Assembly: GCF_010727475.1 (NCBI RefSeq)
Contig: NZ_AP022567.1
Coordinates: forward strand, 6,076,001 to 6,140,000
Length of the DNA stretch: 64,000 nucleotides
Direction: 5' to 3'
DNA from: Mycolicibacterium mageritense
GTDB lineage: Bacteria > Actinomycetota > Actinomycetes > Mycobacteriales > Mycobacteriaceae
Shown here: one piece after another, positions 42,490 to 51,704 of the stretch
Layout: the number at the start of each line of letters is the position of its first letter
Numbering within the stretch: position 1 is the first letter of the stretch
Notes under the pieces: model-generated
Databases searched by the model: none
Seen by the model: only the letters and a program-made list of their open reading frames with translations
What the model was told of the DNA's origin: nothing
Translations under genes and position numbers: made by a program

Positions 42490-44048
42490 GCGGGCTGCTC
42501 CTCGCGTACCGACACGGAATGGGCATGGCCGCCGAAGGTGTAATCCGACAACGGCGAATGGCGGGCGAACCGCCGGGATCCGGTGATGGTCTGGGGCCGG
42601 TAGTAGGTGGTGTCGTGCTGGGAATTCACGAAGTACGTGTTGAGTCCCGCCGTGGCGGTGTAATAGAGGTGCGCGACCCTCCCGCGGCGCCGCATGCGCT
42701 GGTTCCACGCGTTGAACGCGTCTTGGCTGACCTCGACCACCCGCGCACCGCGGTGCCGGGCCTCGTCGATGATCCGTACCGCGTGTGCGGCCATGGTTTC
42801 GACGTAGTCGGGCCAGGCGAACCCGACGAACCCGACCGGCCCGACGATCTCCCACCGGTTGGGCAGCCGCGGATGTGCGGTGCCTGCGTAACTGCGCAGG
42901 CCGTGCGTCTGGTAATACCGCGCCAGGTCGAAACCGTTGGGCCCCAGCACGGTACCTGGCCGATACGTTTCCGGATCGGTCCACAGTTCATATCCCGTGG
43001 CCAACACCAGCAGGTCGGCCGGATGGTCGATGCCGTCGGCGGTGCGGACACCCGTCGCGGTGACGCGCTCGATGCGGGCGGTGATCAGGTGGGTGTTCGC
43101 GTTGTTCAGGGCCGGCAGGAACGCGCTGGAGATCACGGGGCGCTTGGCGAGGATGCCGTAGCGCGGCACGAGCTTCCGGCGCGTCCGCGCGTCTACGACC
43201 ACGGCACGCAGCAATGCCCGGTACAGGAACCGGCACCAGATGTCGTAGAGCGGCATGATCCGCGTCAACACGCGGTCGGGGAACCGTGAGAACACGTGCA
43301 CGATGGGCGCCACCATGAACACGTCCATGGCCAGCCGTCCCGCGGTGTTGACCGCCCGCAGAACGCCGGGCAGCCGCAGAACCCGCCGCAGCACCGGCCC
43401 GATGTCGAAGTCGATCTTGGGCAGCACCCACGCCGGAGTGCGCTGGTACACATCGAGGTTGGCCGCCCCATCCGACAGCGCGGCGGCGATCTGCACTCCT
43501 GACGATCCGGTCCCGATCACGGCGATCCGTTTGCCGCGCGTGTCGTATGAATCGTCCCACGCGTTGGGGCGCAGGACGGTTCCGGTGAAGTCCTCGATGC
43601 CGTCGATGTCGACGGTGTGCTTGGCGTTCACGTAGCCGCCGACCGAACTGACCAGGAACCGTGCCGTGATCGGGGATCTCCCGCGGATCTGCAGCCGCCA
43701 GAACGCGTTCGTGTCGTCCCATTTCTGCTGTGTCACTTCGGCATCGGCGAGCAGGTGGTCGTAGAGCCCCAGCTCGGTGGCCGTGTCCTGCAGATAGCGG
43801 TAGATCTCCGGTCCCGGCGCGAACAGCCGCGTCCAGTGCGGGTTGGGCGCGAACGACAACTGGTACCACAGTGTCGGGATGTCGACCGCGAGGCCGGGGT
43901 AATGGTTGTCGCGCCAGGTTCCGCCGAAGTCGTCGCCGCGTTCGATGATGACGAAGTCGTCGATGCCCTTCTGCCGCAACAGATGTGCGGTGGCTATCCC
44001 GCCGGGCCCGGCGCCGATGATGGCCACCTCGTAGTCGGGTCGCGTCAT
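42486..44048 (-). CDS. flavin-containing (Baeyer-Villiger-like) FAD/NADPH monooxygenase
   Basis: A 520-residue two-dinucleotide-binding protein: FAD motif GAGPGG (12-17), the GGTWRDNHYPGLAVD stretch typical of Baeyer-Villiger-type enzymes, and a second Rossmann motif VIGTGSSG (178-184). The position of the BVMO fingerprint FxGxxxHxxxW[DP] reads FTGTVLRPNAWD (154-165), so the conserved His is Arg160. This is visible in the DNA, not a reading error. It may therefore be a related flavoprotein with altered chemistry. It overlaps the TetR gene and the SDR gene by 4 nt each. Likely substrate: a cyclic or long-chain ketone. Confidence 0.86.
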   Translation of the reverse strand: MTRPDYEVAIIGAGPGGIATAHLLRQKGIDDFVIIERGDDFGGTWRDNHYPGLAVDIPTLWYQLSFAPNPHWTRLFAPGPEIYRYLQDTATELGLYDHLLADAEVTQQKWDDTNAFWRLQIRGRSPITARFLVSSVGGYVNAKHTVDIDGIEDFTGTVLRPNAWDDSYDTRGKRIAVIGTGSSGVQIAAALSDGAANLDVYQRTPAWVLPKIDFDIGPVLRRVLRLPGVLRAVNTAGRLAMDVFMVAPIVHVFSRFPDRVLTRIMPLYDIWCRFLYRALLRAVVVDARTRRKLVPRYGILAKRPVISSAFLPALNNANTHLITARIERVTATGVRTADGIDHPADLLVLATGYELWTDPETYRPGTVLGPNGFDLARYYQTHGLRSYAGTAHPRLPNRWEIVGPVGFVGFAWPDYVETMAAHAVRIIDEARHRGARVVEVSQDAFNAWNQRMRRRGRVAHLYYTATAGLNTYFVNSQHDTTYYRPQTITGSRRFARHSPLSDYTFGGHAHSVSVREEQPA

Positions 44049-44638
44049 GGCCGCCCTCTCAGTCCGTCGACGATGTGATCGGTGACGAAGCGCCGCACCG
44101 CGCGCGGGCTGTCCGGATTGACTCCCATCGGCGGCATCAGTTCGAAGCTGAACAGGATGCGCACGATCCACTCGCCGGCCCGCGCCGGGTTGACGTCCGG
44201 CCCGATCTCGCCGCGGCCCTGGGCCGCCCGCACGAGCGGTTTCCAGAACGCGATCGAGCGGTCCAGGAGTTCCTCGCCCGCGTTGCGCAGCAACAGCACC
44301 AGGATGCTCTCGTTGACGCCGCGCGGACCGACCGAGTCGGAGTGCTGACGGTGTGCGCAGACCACCACCGCGGCCGCGGCCACTTGATCGGCCAGGCTGG
44401 CCTCACGCACGACCTGGGTGGTCATGGTCTCGATGAACCCCGAGGCCAACTCGTCGAGCGCGGTCCTGATCGCGTTGTCGCGGCTGCCCAGGGCATTGTG
44501 CACCGTGCCGCGGGATACGCCGGCGGCTTCGGCGACCGCGGTGAGCGTGAATTGCCGTGGGCCCAAACGTCTCAACGTGTCGATCGTGGCGGCCAGCAGC
44601 GCGGGGGACACTGTTCGGCCCGGCTCGCGCATTTGCAC
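44045..44638 (-). CDS. TetR-family transcriptional regulator
   Basis: A 197-residue TetR-type protein with an N-terminal HTH FTLTAVAEAAGVSRGTVHNAL and a helical effector domain. GTG 44638 or ATG 44632 could start it; neither has a ribosome site. It is the first gene of the unit with the monooxygenase and SDR, so it is probably autoregulating and controlling them. An inverted repeat ACACAT-N7-ATGTGT overlaps its start. Confidence 0.85.
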   Translation of the reverse strand: MQMREPGRTVSPALLAATIDTLRRLGPRQFTLTAVAEAAGVSRGTVHNALGSRDNAIRTALDELASGFIETMTTQVVREASLADQVAAAAVVVCAHRQHSDSVGPRGVNESILVLLLRNAGEELLDRSIAFWKPLVRAAQGRGEIGPDVNPARAGEWIVRILFSFELMPPMGVNPDSPRAVRRFVTDHIVDGLRGRP

Positions 44639-44655
44639 ACATTATCGAGATGTGT
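44637..44655. promoter_or_regulatory. ACACAT-N7-ATGTGT inverted repeat, candidate TetR operator
   Basis: A 6-bp perfect inverted repeat with 7-bp centre lies at the 5' end of the TetR gene. The 19-bp size fits a TetR dimer site and the location fits autorepression. No second copy was noticed. Confidence 0.45.
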
Positions 44656-44678
44656 TCAATGCGGTCAATGGCCTGGTG

Positions 44679-45200
44679 TCAGGCCACGTCGTGGGCGTGG
44701 TGGACGATGTCGTGCAGGTGGTAGACGGCAATCGAGGCCACAGTGAACTCGCTGCCGTTGCTTCGCAGTCCGCGCCGCGACCAGGCGTCGCCGGGCACCT
44801 GGTCGTAGGTGTCGGCCACCGTGGTCGCCGCGTCGAACAGTTCGGTCGCGACCACGGCCGGATCCTGTGACCCGTAGGCGTCGGCGACGGCGGTGGCGTC
44901 CTGATCCCAGTTGGGGAACTGCGGATCGGTCTCGGTGAGCATCAGGCGCACCCGGTGCTCGAAGATCCGGTGCACGTCACGGACGTGGCAGCCGTACTCC
45001 AGCGTCGACCACACGTCCGGGCGTGGCCGCACGCCGACGTCCGCGCGGTGCAGGCGCGGCACCCAGGCCGCGGCGTCCTCACGGATGCGCCCGGCCACCT
45101 CGGTGGGCCGCACCGCGGCCGGGTCGAATCCGCACTCCGGGCACGCGCGCGCGAGCACCCAGGTCCAGTCCTTGGTGTCAGGTTCGATCGCGCCGCTCAT
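44679..45200 (-). CDS. DinB-family / maleylpyruvate isomerase-like four-helix protein
   Basis: A 173-residue DinB-like protein. The N-terminal ARACPECGFDPAAV pair of cysteines is frequent in actinobacterial members; GYCH-like EYGCHVRDVHRIFEHRV and VYHLHDIVHHAHDV give the metal-ligand histidines. The fold binds a divalent metal and some members are thiol-dependent (mycothiol or bacillithiol) transferases. ATG 45200 overlaps the upstream peptidase stop, and the ORF extension to 45452 was rejected. Function unknown. Confidence 0.8.
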   Translation of the reverse strand: MSGAIEPDTKDWTWVLARACPECGFDPAAVRPTEVAGRIREDAAAWVPRLHRADVGVRPRPDVWSTLEYGCHVRDVHRIFEHRVRLMLTETDPQFPNWDQDATAVADAYGSQDPAVVATELFDAATTVADTYDQVPGDAWSRRGLRSNGSEFTVASIAVYHLHDIVHHAHDVA

Positions 45201-46843
45201 GCCGTCTCCAGCGCCGTGCGTAGTACATCCAACGGCAGGCCGCCCAGATCCAGTGCGCGGCTGTGGAATTCCCGCAGCGACACGCCGTGCCGCACGGTGT
45301 CGTCGCGAAGCTGCTGCCAGAATCGCTGGCCGACGGCATAGGACGGGGCCTGCCCGGGCCAGCCCAGGTACCGATCGAGTTCGAACCGCAGCGTTTCCTC
45401 GCCGGACGCCGAATGCGAGGTCAGGAAGTTCCACGCCCGCTCGGCGTCCCACACGTGGCCGTCGGGCGCGGTCATGCCGCAGTGCACACCGATGTCGATG
45501 ATCACCCGGGCGGCCCGGAACCGCTGTGCGTCAAGCATTCCCATGCGGTTACCCGGATCGTCGAGCCAGCCCAGCTCGGCCATCAGCCGTTCGGCGTACA
45601 GCGCCCAGCCCTCGCCGTGGCCCGACACCCAGCAGCCCAGCCGGCGCCACCGGTTGAGCTGATCGGCCAGCAGCACCGCGCGGCCGACCTGGAGGTGGTG
45701 CCCGGGCACGCCCTCGTGGAAGACCGTGGTGGTCTCCTGCCACGTGTGGAATTCGTCGACGCCGGGCGGTACCGACCACCACATGCGGCCCGGACGGCTC
45801 CAGTCCTCGGCCGGGCCCGTGTAGTAGATGCCGCCGGTCTGGGTGGGCGCGATCCGGCATTCCAGCCGGCGCAGCGGTTCCGCGATGTCGAAATGGGTTC
45901 CGGCCAGCGATTCCACGGCGCGATCGGACAGCTCCTGCATCCACCCGCGCAACGCATCGGTCCCGGTCACGGTGTAGCGGGGCTCCTGATCGAGGCGGTG
46001 CAGCGTCTCCGCGACAGTGGCGCCCGGGTACAGCTGCTGCGCGATCGACTCCTGCTCGGCCACAACGGCTTCGAGTAGCTCGATGCCCCAGTGGTAGGTC
46101 TCGTCGAGATCGATCGCGGTGCCGAGAAACCACCTTGACAGCAGCTGATAGGTGTCCCGTCCGCACGCGTCGCCCGACTTGGCGTGCGGCGCGATGTCGT
46201 CGCGCAGCACGGTTCCCAACGCGCGGTAGGCGTCAGCGGCCGCAGACGCGCGCCGATGCAGTTCGTCGTGCAGCGTCGCGTTCGACGGCGCCGCGCCGGC
46301 GGCCATGTCGATGAACAGTTGCTGAACTTGTTCGGCCTGTTCGATGCCGCGGCTGACCTGGCGAACCGCCGGTGCATGTCCGGCGGTGACCGCGGCGCGC
46401 AACGCGTCGGCGTAACCCGCGACGCGGTCGGGCACCCTCGCCAGCCGCCGCGAGATCAGCGCCCAGTCCTTGTCGCTGTCGGTGGCCATCAGGTCGAAGA
46501 CGTCGCGCATCGTCTGAAGCGGCGAGGCGATGACGTTGAGCTCGCCCAGATCCAACCCGGCCTCGTGCAGTTCGACCGTCATGCCCAGTCGTTCGCGCAG
46601 GGCCGCGATGGTCACCACATCGATGTCGTCGGCCGGTGCGGTGCCGTCGAGCTCGCGCAACGTCGCGCGGGCCGCGTCCGCACGCGCCGTCACCCCGTCC
46701 GGCGAGTAGTCGGTGATGTCGGCGTCGTACTCGTCGTCGGCGCTCTTGATGCCCAGTTCGGTTGCGGCGCAGGGATCCAGCCGCGCATAGGTGTCGAGAT
46801 AGCGTTCGGCCACCGCGTCCACCGCGGTCTTGGCCCTACCCAA
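45197..46843 (-). CDS. DUF885-family zinc metallopeptidase-like protein
   Basis: A 548-residue protein of the DUF885 family with the characteristic HEGVPGHHLQ (H376, E377, H382, H383) metal site and the GHGEGWALYAERL segment that supplies further ligands. The length fits the family. The start is unclear: TTG 46843 overlaps the previous gene by 8 nt, and GTG codons a little downstream are alternatives. It is cytosolic with no signal peptide and sits in one run with the membrane metalloprotease upstream and the DinB gene downstream. A peptidase activity is inferred from the motif. Confidence 0.82.
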   Translation of the reverse strand: MGRAKTAVDAVAERYLDTYARLDPCAATELGIKSADDEYDADITDYSPDGVTARADAARATLRELDGTAPADDIDVVTIAALRERLGMTVELHEAGLDLGELNVIASPLQTMRDVFDLMATDSDKDWALISRRLARVPDRVAGYADALRAAVTAGHAPAVRQVSRGIEQAEQVQQLFIDMAAGAAPSNATLHDELHRRASAAADAYRALGTVLRDDIAPHAKSGDACGRDTYQLLSRWFLGTAIDLDETYHWGIELLEAVVAEQESIAQQLYPGATVAETLHRLDQEPRYTVTGTDALRGWMQELSDRAVESLAGTHFDIAEPLRRLECRIAPTQTGGIYYTGPAEDWSRPGRMWWSVPPGVDEFHTWQETTTVFHEGVPGHHLQVGRAVLLADQLNRWRRLGCWVSGHGEGWALYAERLMAELGWLDDPGNRMGMLDAQRFRAARVIIDIGVHCGMTAPDGHVWDAERAWNFLTSHSASGEETLRFELDRYLGWPGQAPSYAVGQRFWQQLRDDTVRHGVSLREFHSRALDLGGLPLDVLRTALETA

Positions 46844-47744
46844 GGTTGTTGGTGGCGAACGTGTCGCACTTGTTCGGGTCGCCGGTCCGGTAGCCCTCGG
46901 TGAACCAATGCTGCCGCTGCTCGGAGGATCCGTGCGTCCACGCCTCGGGGTTCACCCGGCCGGTGGCCTGCTTCTGGATCCGGTCGTCACCCACTGACGA
47001 CGCCGCGGACAGCGCATCGGCAATGTCCTTGTCGCTCAACGGCTCCAGGAACGGAACACCGGTGCTCTCCTGCTTGGTCACCGAGGCGTAGTGCGCCCAC
47101 ACCCCGGCGTAGCAGTCGGCCTGCAGCTCGGTACGGACACCGGCACCGGTCGCGCCTTCGGGATCCTGCTGTGCGCGGCCCAGCACGCCGAGCAGGTTCT
47201 GCACGTGGTGGCCGAACTCGTGGGCCACCACGTATTCCTGCGCCAACGGTCCGCCGCTGGAACCGAACTGGTCGACGAGCACCTGGAAGAAGTCGGTGTC
47301 GAAATACGCGGTCTCGTCCACCGGGCAGTAGAACGGCCCGACGTCACTGGTGGCCGGCCCGCACCCGGTCTGTACCTGGCCCGTGAACAGCCGCACGTGC
47401 GGCCGCTTGTAGCCCTTCAACAATTGCTGCCATACGCCGTCGACCGAATTGCCCGTCGCGATCACGCGGCACTGCACGATGTTGTTGGCGTCGGCACCGG
47501 TCTTGCACTGGCTCACGTCGAAGCCTTGCGCGTCGGCACCCTCGGTTCCGATTTGCTGCTGCTGCGGCATGATCGTGCCGGGGTCGATGCCCAGGAACAT
47601 CGCGATCACGACGATCACCAGGCCGCCGAGCCCACCGCCGATCGCCAGGCCACGGCCGGGGCCACGCCCCCCACCACTGGTCGATGTGGTGCTGGTGTCG
47701 ATCTGCATACCCTCGTTGAAGGTCATCGGATAGCTCCATCGCAT
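46836..47744 (-). CDS. neutral zinc metallopeptidase, YpfJ-type membrane protein (Rv2575c-like)
   Basis: A 302-residue protein starting MRWSYPMTFN, the family's usual MRW start (ATG 47744; a longer start at 47771 is less likely). A Gly-rich stretch leads to one membrane helix (about 40-57), and the extracytoplasmic domain carries VAHEFGHHVQ and a C-terminal YRTGDPNKCDTF. The HExxH motif indicates zinc metallopeptidase activity. The order with the PanE-like gene and aspS resembles M. tuberculosis Rv2575c-Rv2572c. It is divergent from the carboxylesterase. Confidence 0.86.
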   Translation of the reverse strand: MRWSYPMTFNEGMQIDTSTTSTSGGGRGPGRGLAIGGGLGGLVIVVIAMFLGIDPGTIMPQQQQIGTEGADAQGFDVSQCKTGADANNIVQCRVIATGNSVDGVWQQLLKGYKRPHVRLFTGQVQTGCGPATSDVGPFYCPVDETAYFDTDFFQVLVDQFGSSGGPLAQEYVVAHEFGHHVQNLLGVLGRAQQDPEGATGAGVRTELQADCYAGVWAHYASVTKQESTGVPFLEPLSDKDIADALSAASSVGDDRIQKQATGRVNPEAWTHGSSEQRQHWFTEGYRTGDPNKCDTFATNNLG

Positions 47745-47800
47745 TCGCCGGTAGGTCGTGTTCGACAGCATGTTTAGCTTGCCACACTACGATTCGACTC

Positions 47801-49276
47801 GTGTCCGTCGTCGCGGAACAAACGACCATCGCCCACACCTCGCTGGGGCGGCTACGCGGCACCGTCGAAGGCGGTGTCGGCGTATGGCGAGGTGTTGACT
47901 ACGCCCAACAACCGATCGGTGACAAGCGCTTCCTGGCGCCCCAACCGCTGTGGCCGTGGACGGGGGTGCGCGATGCAATCGATCACGGCCCGTTGCCGCC
48001 GCAAGGCCGTTCGTTCGTCGGGGGCGGCCGGGACGATCCCAAGATCCGTGACGAGGCGTGCCTGACACTGACCGTGTGGTCGCCCGACACCAGCGGTTCG
48101 CTGCCGGTCATGGTCTGGATTCCCGGTGGCGCGTTCGTGTACGGCGCGGGTCAGCTGCAGCTGTACAACGGCTCGCGATTGGCCGCCAACGGCAATGTCG
48201 TCGTCGTCAACGTCACCTATCGCCTCGGCGTGTTCGGCGGATTCGAGCTGGGTGACCTCGGCGACGGCTTCGACGACAACCTGTGCCTGCGGGATCAGAT
48301 CGCGGCGCTGCGCTGGGTACGCGACAACATCGACGCGTTCGGCGGGGATCCGGCGCGCGTGACGGTTTTCGGTGAATCAGCCGGGGCCACCTCGGTGCTG
48401 GCGCTGCTGGCCAGTCCCGCGGCCCGCGGTTTGTTTGCCCGCGCGATCGCGCAGAGTCCGGCCTTGCCGCTGATCGCCGACCGGGACACCCGGGCCCGGC
48501 AGGCGCGCCGGTTCCTCCATCAGCTCGGGGTCGGTGCGGAGGTGCTCAAGTCGCTGCCGCAGCGGCAGCTGCGGCGCGCCGCGGGCCGGCTCCAGCTGGA
48601 GAGCGCCGAACAGACACCGACGTTGGCCTATGGGCTGACCCACGGCGTCGAGCTGCTGCCGCAGCACCCCATCGATGCCGCGAGAGCCGGGGCGACCCTG
48701 CCGGTACCGCTGATCATCGGCACCAACAGCCACGAGGCGTCGATGTTCGCGTGGGGCAAGCCGCCGATGCTGCCGACCACACCCGAGGGGGTGGAGGGAT
48801 ATTTCCGCAGGCGTGCGCCGCAGGCGCGGGATCGGGTGCTGGCCGCCTACCCGGGCTTTCCGCGCCGGAACTCGCTGGTCGCGTTCGGGTCGGACGCCAT
48901 GTTCGGGGCACCGACCTGGGCGTTCTCCGACGCCTACAGCGAGCACGCGCCCACCCACGTGTACCGGTTCGACCACACCACCTGGACCTTGAAGGTGCTC
49001 GGCCTCGGTGCCACGCACGGCAGTGAGATCGTGCACATCCAGCACAGCTACGGCTCGTATCTCGGCCGTAAACTGCACCCGCTCGGGCGCCGCGTGCAGC
49101 CGTCGGTCGGGCGGCGCATGCAACGCACCTGGCTGGATTTCGCGACCGCGGAAGTCGCGGACTGGCCGCACTACGACGTCGAGCAGCGGTTGACCCGCGT
49201 GATCCGGTCGGCGCGCGACGAAACCGTGTCCGATCCCGATGCGGTCAGACGGACGGCGTGGGAGGGCCTGTACTGA
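47801..49276 (+). CDS. type B carboxylesterase/para-nitrobenzyl esterase
   Basis: A 491-residue carboxylesterase. The nucleophile elbow is FGESAG (S193), the oxyanion hole is WIPGGAFVYGAG, and the catalytic His is in the GATHGSEIV stretch. It starts at GTG 47801 (SVVAEQTTI), 56 bases from the divergent metallopeptidase. Its C-terminal end overlaps the convergent hydrolase by 32 nt. No signal peptide is visible, so it is cytosolic. Ester substrate unknown. Confidence 0.88.
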   Translation: MSVVAEQTTIAHTSLGRLRGTVEGGVGVWRGVDYAQQPIGDKRFLAPQPLWPWTGVRDAIDHGPLPPQGRSFVGGGRDDPKIRDEACLTLTVWSPDTSGSLPVMVWIPGGAFVYGAGQLQLYNGSRLAANGNVVVVNVTYRLGVFGGFELGDLGDGFDDNLCLRDQIAALRWVRDNIDAFGGDPARVTVFGESAGATSVLALLASPAARGLFARAIAQSPALPLIADRDTRARQARRFLHQLGVGAEVLKSLPQRQLRRAAGRLQLESAEQTPTLAYGLTHGVELLPQHPIDAARAGATLPVPLIIGTNSHEASMFAWGKPPMLPTTPEGVEGYFRRRAPQARDRVLAAYPGFPRRNSLVAFGSDAMFGAPTWAFSDAYSEHAPTHVYRFDHTTWTLKVLGLGATHGSEIVHIQHSYGSYLGRKLHPLGRRVQPSVGRRMQRTWLDFATAEVADWPHYDVEQRLTRVIRSARDETVSDPDAVRRTAWEGLY

Positions 49277-50153
49277 GCCCTGCCACGAACTTCTCGATCG
49301 CGGCCGCGGTCGTGCCGGGCGCCTCGCGCGGCACGAAATGGCCGACGCCGGCCAGCAGTTCGCGTCGATAGCCGGCCTCGAAATACCGAGCCTGGTTCTC
49401 GGTGGTCCGGCAGAGGTTGTCCATGTCGTCGAGCCCGTGCAGCACGAGCGTGGGCACCCGGATCGGTGGATGGGTGGCGAGCCGTTCCTCGAGCTGCTGG
49501 TATTCGGGAGCGCCCGGTTGTTCGCCCCACCGCTGCAGATAGGCGTGTGCGGTGATCAGCGGCCAATCCGCGTTGTCCCACGCCCGCGCGGTTCTGGCGA
49601 ACTCGGTTTCGGTGAACTCCCAACCCGGTGACCATTTCCGCCACAGGTAGCGACATATCTCCCGGCGGTCCTCGTCGAAGGCCCGGCGTCCCCGGTCGGT
49701 CGCGACGAACCATTCGTACCAGTAGGCCTCGGCCAGGTCGTATGCCAGGGGAGCGGTCGGGCCGCTGCTGGCGTAACCGGCCGACATGGCGATCAAAGCG
49801 CGGACCACATCGGGACGCAGCGCCGCGGCCCCGTACCCGGCGCGGGCACCCCAATCGTGCCCGGCAACCACCACCGGACCGAGTTCGAGGGCTTCGACGA
49901 ACCGCACCAGATCGTCGGACAGTGCTGCGGTCTGACCACTGCGCATGGTTTCAGCGGAGCGGAATCTGGTCTCGCCGTGGCCGCGAAGATGCGGCACCAC
50001 CAGGCGGTACCGCGATTCGAGTGCGGGGATGACATCGCGCCAGCACCCCGCGTCGTCCGGCCAGCCGTGAACCAAAACGACCACCGGGCCGCCGGTTTCG
50101 CCGGCCTCCTCGTAGGCGATATCGAGATACTCGGTGCGGACCGTCTTCGTCAT
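49245..50153 (-). CDS. epoxide hydrolase/haloalkane-dehalogenase-like alpha/beta-hydrolase
   Basis: A 302-residue alpha/beta-hydrolase: LVHGWPDDAGCW oxyanion region, nucleophile Asp100 in VVAGHDWGAR, and a C-terminal catalytic His in GVGHFVPREAPG. An Asp nucleophile in GHDWG is the mark of epoxide hydrolases and haloalkane dehalogenases, not esterases. It overlaps the carboxylesterase by 32 nt, tail to tail. M. tuberculosis has a haloalkane dehalogenase (Rv2579) in this region, but the absence of the dehalogenase Trp pair means I keep the epoxide-hydrolase call. Confidence 0.85.
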   Translation of the reverse strand: MTKTVRTEYLDIAYEEAGETGGPVVVLVHGWPDDAGCWRDVIPALESRYRLVVPHLRGHGETRFRSAETMRSGQTAALSDDLVRFVEALELGPVVVAGHDWGARAGYGAAALRPDVVRALIAMSAGYASSGPTAPLAYDLAEAYWYEWFVATDRGRRAFDEDRREICRYLWRKWSPGWEFTETEFARTARAWDNADWPLITAHAYLQRWGEQPGAPEYQQLEERLATHPPIRVPTLVLHGLDDMDNLCRTTENQARYFEAGYRRELLAGVGHFVPREAPGTTAAAIEKFVAGLSTGPPTPSV

Positions 50154-50239
50154 CGCTTGCTCTCTCGTGTGCGCGTGTCGTCGGTTGTCGCGCCTCCTTC
50201 ATCGGGCGCGTTGGCCGTATACCCACGCGTGCGGGATGG

Positions 50240-50755
50240 CTACCCGGCGGTCGAGGTCGCGAAGCGTTGGTCGGTGTAGCGGCGCAGATTGTGCAGGAAC
50301 CGCTGGAACAGCCAGCTCATCACGGGTTGTCCGAGCGTCATGCCGACGCGCCCGGACAGCCCGCTGGGCTTCATCGCCATGACCCAGGTGAGGTGGCAAC
50401 CGTCGGCGGTCGGCACCACCCGGTAGTCCTCGGCGAAGGCGGAGATCGCGTTCGAGGTGCTGGTGTTGAATCGGAAAGCCATGTGGGAGAAGGGCTCCCA
50501 GGCCAGGAACTCCTCGTCGCCCACGATGTGGCCCCGCATGGTGACGGTGCGGGTGGTGCCGATGCCGCGCGGTTCGGGGCTGGTCCACTCCACGTCGGTG
50601 ATCACGGTGGCCCAGTGCGGCCACGATGTCTCGTCGGCGAGCACATCGAAGAGTTGCTCAGGCGTGATAGCAAGGTCGACGGTGCTGACGAAGCGGAACG
50701 GTGCGTGGTCGATGAAGTCGAGGTCGACGCGCTCGCATTCGTAGATCCGGGCCAT
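50240..50755 (-). CDS. SRPBCC-family (START-like) protein, Rv2574-like
   Basis: A 171-residue START-like protein beginning MARIYECERVDLDFIDHAP with FVSTVDLAITPEQLFDVLADETSWPHWATVI, the usual helix-grip start, and a C-terminal helix QPVMSWLFQRFLHNLRRYTDQ. The cavity probably binds a small hydrophobic ligand; some relatives are polyketide cyclases or lipid-transfer proteins. Position and length match M. tuberculosis Rv2574. Exact role unknown. Confidence 0.82.
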   Translation of the reverse strand: MARIYECERVDLDFIDHAPFRFVSTVDLAITPEQLFDVLADETSWPHWATVITDVEWTSPEPRGIGTTRTVTMRGHIVGDEEFLAWEPFSHMAFRFNTSTSNAISAFAEDYRVVPTADGCHLTWVMAMKPSGLSGRVGMTLGQPVMSWLFQRFLHNLRRYTDQRFATSTAG

Positions 50756-50790
50756 GACCAGACACCTTAGGGCGAATGTCTACTGGCGGA

Positions 50791-51672
50791 TCAGCCCGGG
50801 CCGTCGCCTGCTGCGGCCAACAAGGGCACCACGACGTCGCTGATCGGCGTGTCAAGGCCGTGCCGCGCGGCCTTGCGGCGGATGACCTCGTTGCGGATGT
50901 CCCATTCGAGCGGACGGCCGGCTTCCCGATCGGTGAGCATCGACGTGGTCAGATCTTCGGGAGACTGCGCCAGCATGCCGACGATGTCATCCACCACGGC
51001 GTCGGGCAGCATCGCGCCGTCGGCCCGGGCGACCGCAAGGCACTCGGCCAGATACGTGCGGGCCAGCGCGGCGACGTCGTCGCGGCGGAACATGCCCGAG
51101 CGCCGGCCGGAGAGCACCATGAACCCGACCACGGCGTTCACCAGCAGCTTGTGCCAGGCCGCGCTCGTGAAGTCCGGGTCGAGTTCGACGGCGCCGTCGG
51201 CGAACAGCGCCGCCACGGTGCCGGCAGCGGGACTCTCGGGCAACACCAGCCGCAGTGGGTTGCGCAGCCGCACCCAGCCCTGCGGCGTCGTCTCGGCGGA
51301 GATCCAGATCGCGGCGGGCACCACAGTGGCGGTGGGGCAGTACCGACCGACGCGCTCGACCTGCTCGACGCCGTTCTGCAGCGCACACACCACGGTGTTG
51401 GCGTCGCAGAGGCGCTTGAGCCACTGTGCTGCCGCGGCGTTCTGGGTGTCCTTGACCGCCAGGAACACCACCTCGACCGGGCTGGATATCCCGGTCGGAT
51501 CGGTGCGCACCGGCCCTGGCACGATCACCGGCGCGGCGCCGTCGGGCCTGACCTCGATCGACTCCCGCGGCGTGCGGCCGTAGACCGCGACCTGGTGTCC
51601 GGCGGTGTGCAGATGGGCCGCCACGGCCGAACCGATGGCGCCGGGACCGATGACGGCGATAGCGGAGTTCAC
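50791..51672 (-). CDS. 2-dehydropantoate 2-reductase-like oxidoreductase (Rv2573-like)
   Basis: A 293-residue PanE/ApbA-like protein. GTG 51672 (VNSAIAVIGPGAIGSAVAAHL) places the Rossmann motif GPGAIGS at the very N-terminus as is usual. ALQNGVEQVE and the KLLVNAVVGF stretch are the family's conserved segments. It uses NADPH to reduce a keto acid; a role in pantothenate synthesis is possible but other ApbA members do other jobs. It is divergent from aspS; the intergenic region carries the aspS promoter. The order matches M. tuberculosis Rv2573-aspS. Confidence 0.86.
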   Translation of the reverse strand: MNSAIAVIGPGAIGSAVAAHLHTAGHQVAVYGRTPRESIEVRPDGAAPVIVPGPVRTDPTGISSPVEVVFLAVKDTQNAAAAQWLKRLCDANTVVCALQNGVEQVERVGRYCPTATVVPAAIWISAETTPQGWVRLRNPLRLVLPESPAAGTVAALFADGAVELDPDFTSAAWHKLLVNAVVGFMVLSGRRSGMFRRDDVAALARTYLAECLAVARADGAMLPDAVVDDIVGMLAQSPEDLTTSMLTDREAGRPLEWDIRNEVIRRKAARHGLDTPISDVVVPLLAAAGDGPG

Positions 51673-51704
51673 GATCGCCAAGTTAATCGTTGTGGAGACC
51701 CCTC

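Noticed and set aside
49245..50153. Haloalkane dehalogenase (Rv2579-like) assignment
   Set aside because: The nucleophile Asp motif fits, but the halide-binding Trp/Asn features are not evident, so epoxide-hydrolase-like is safer.
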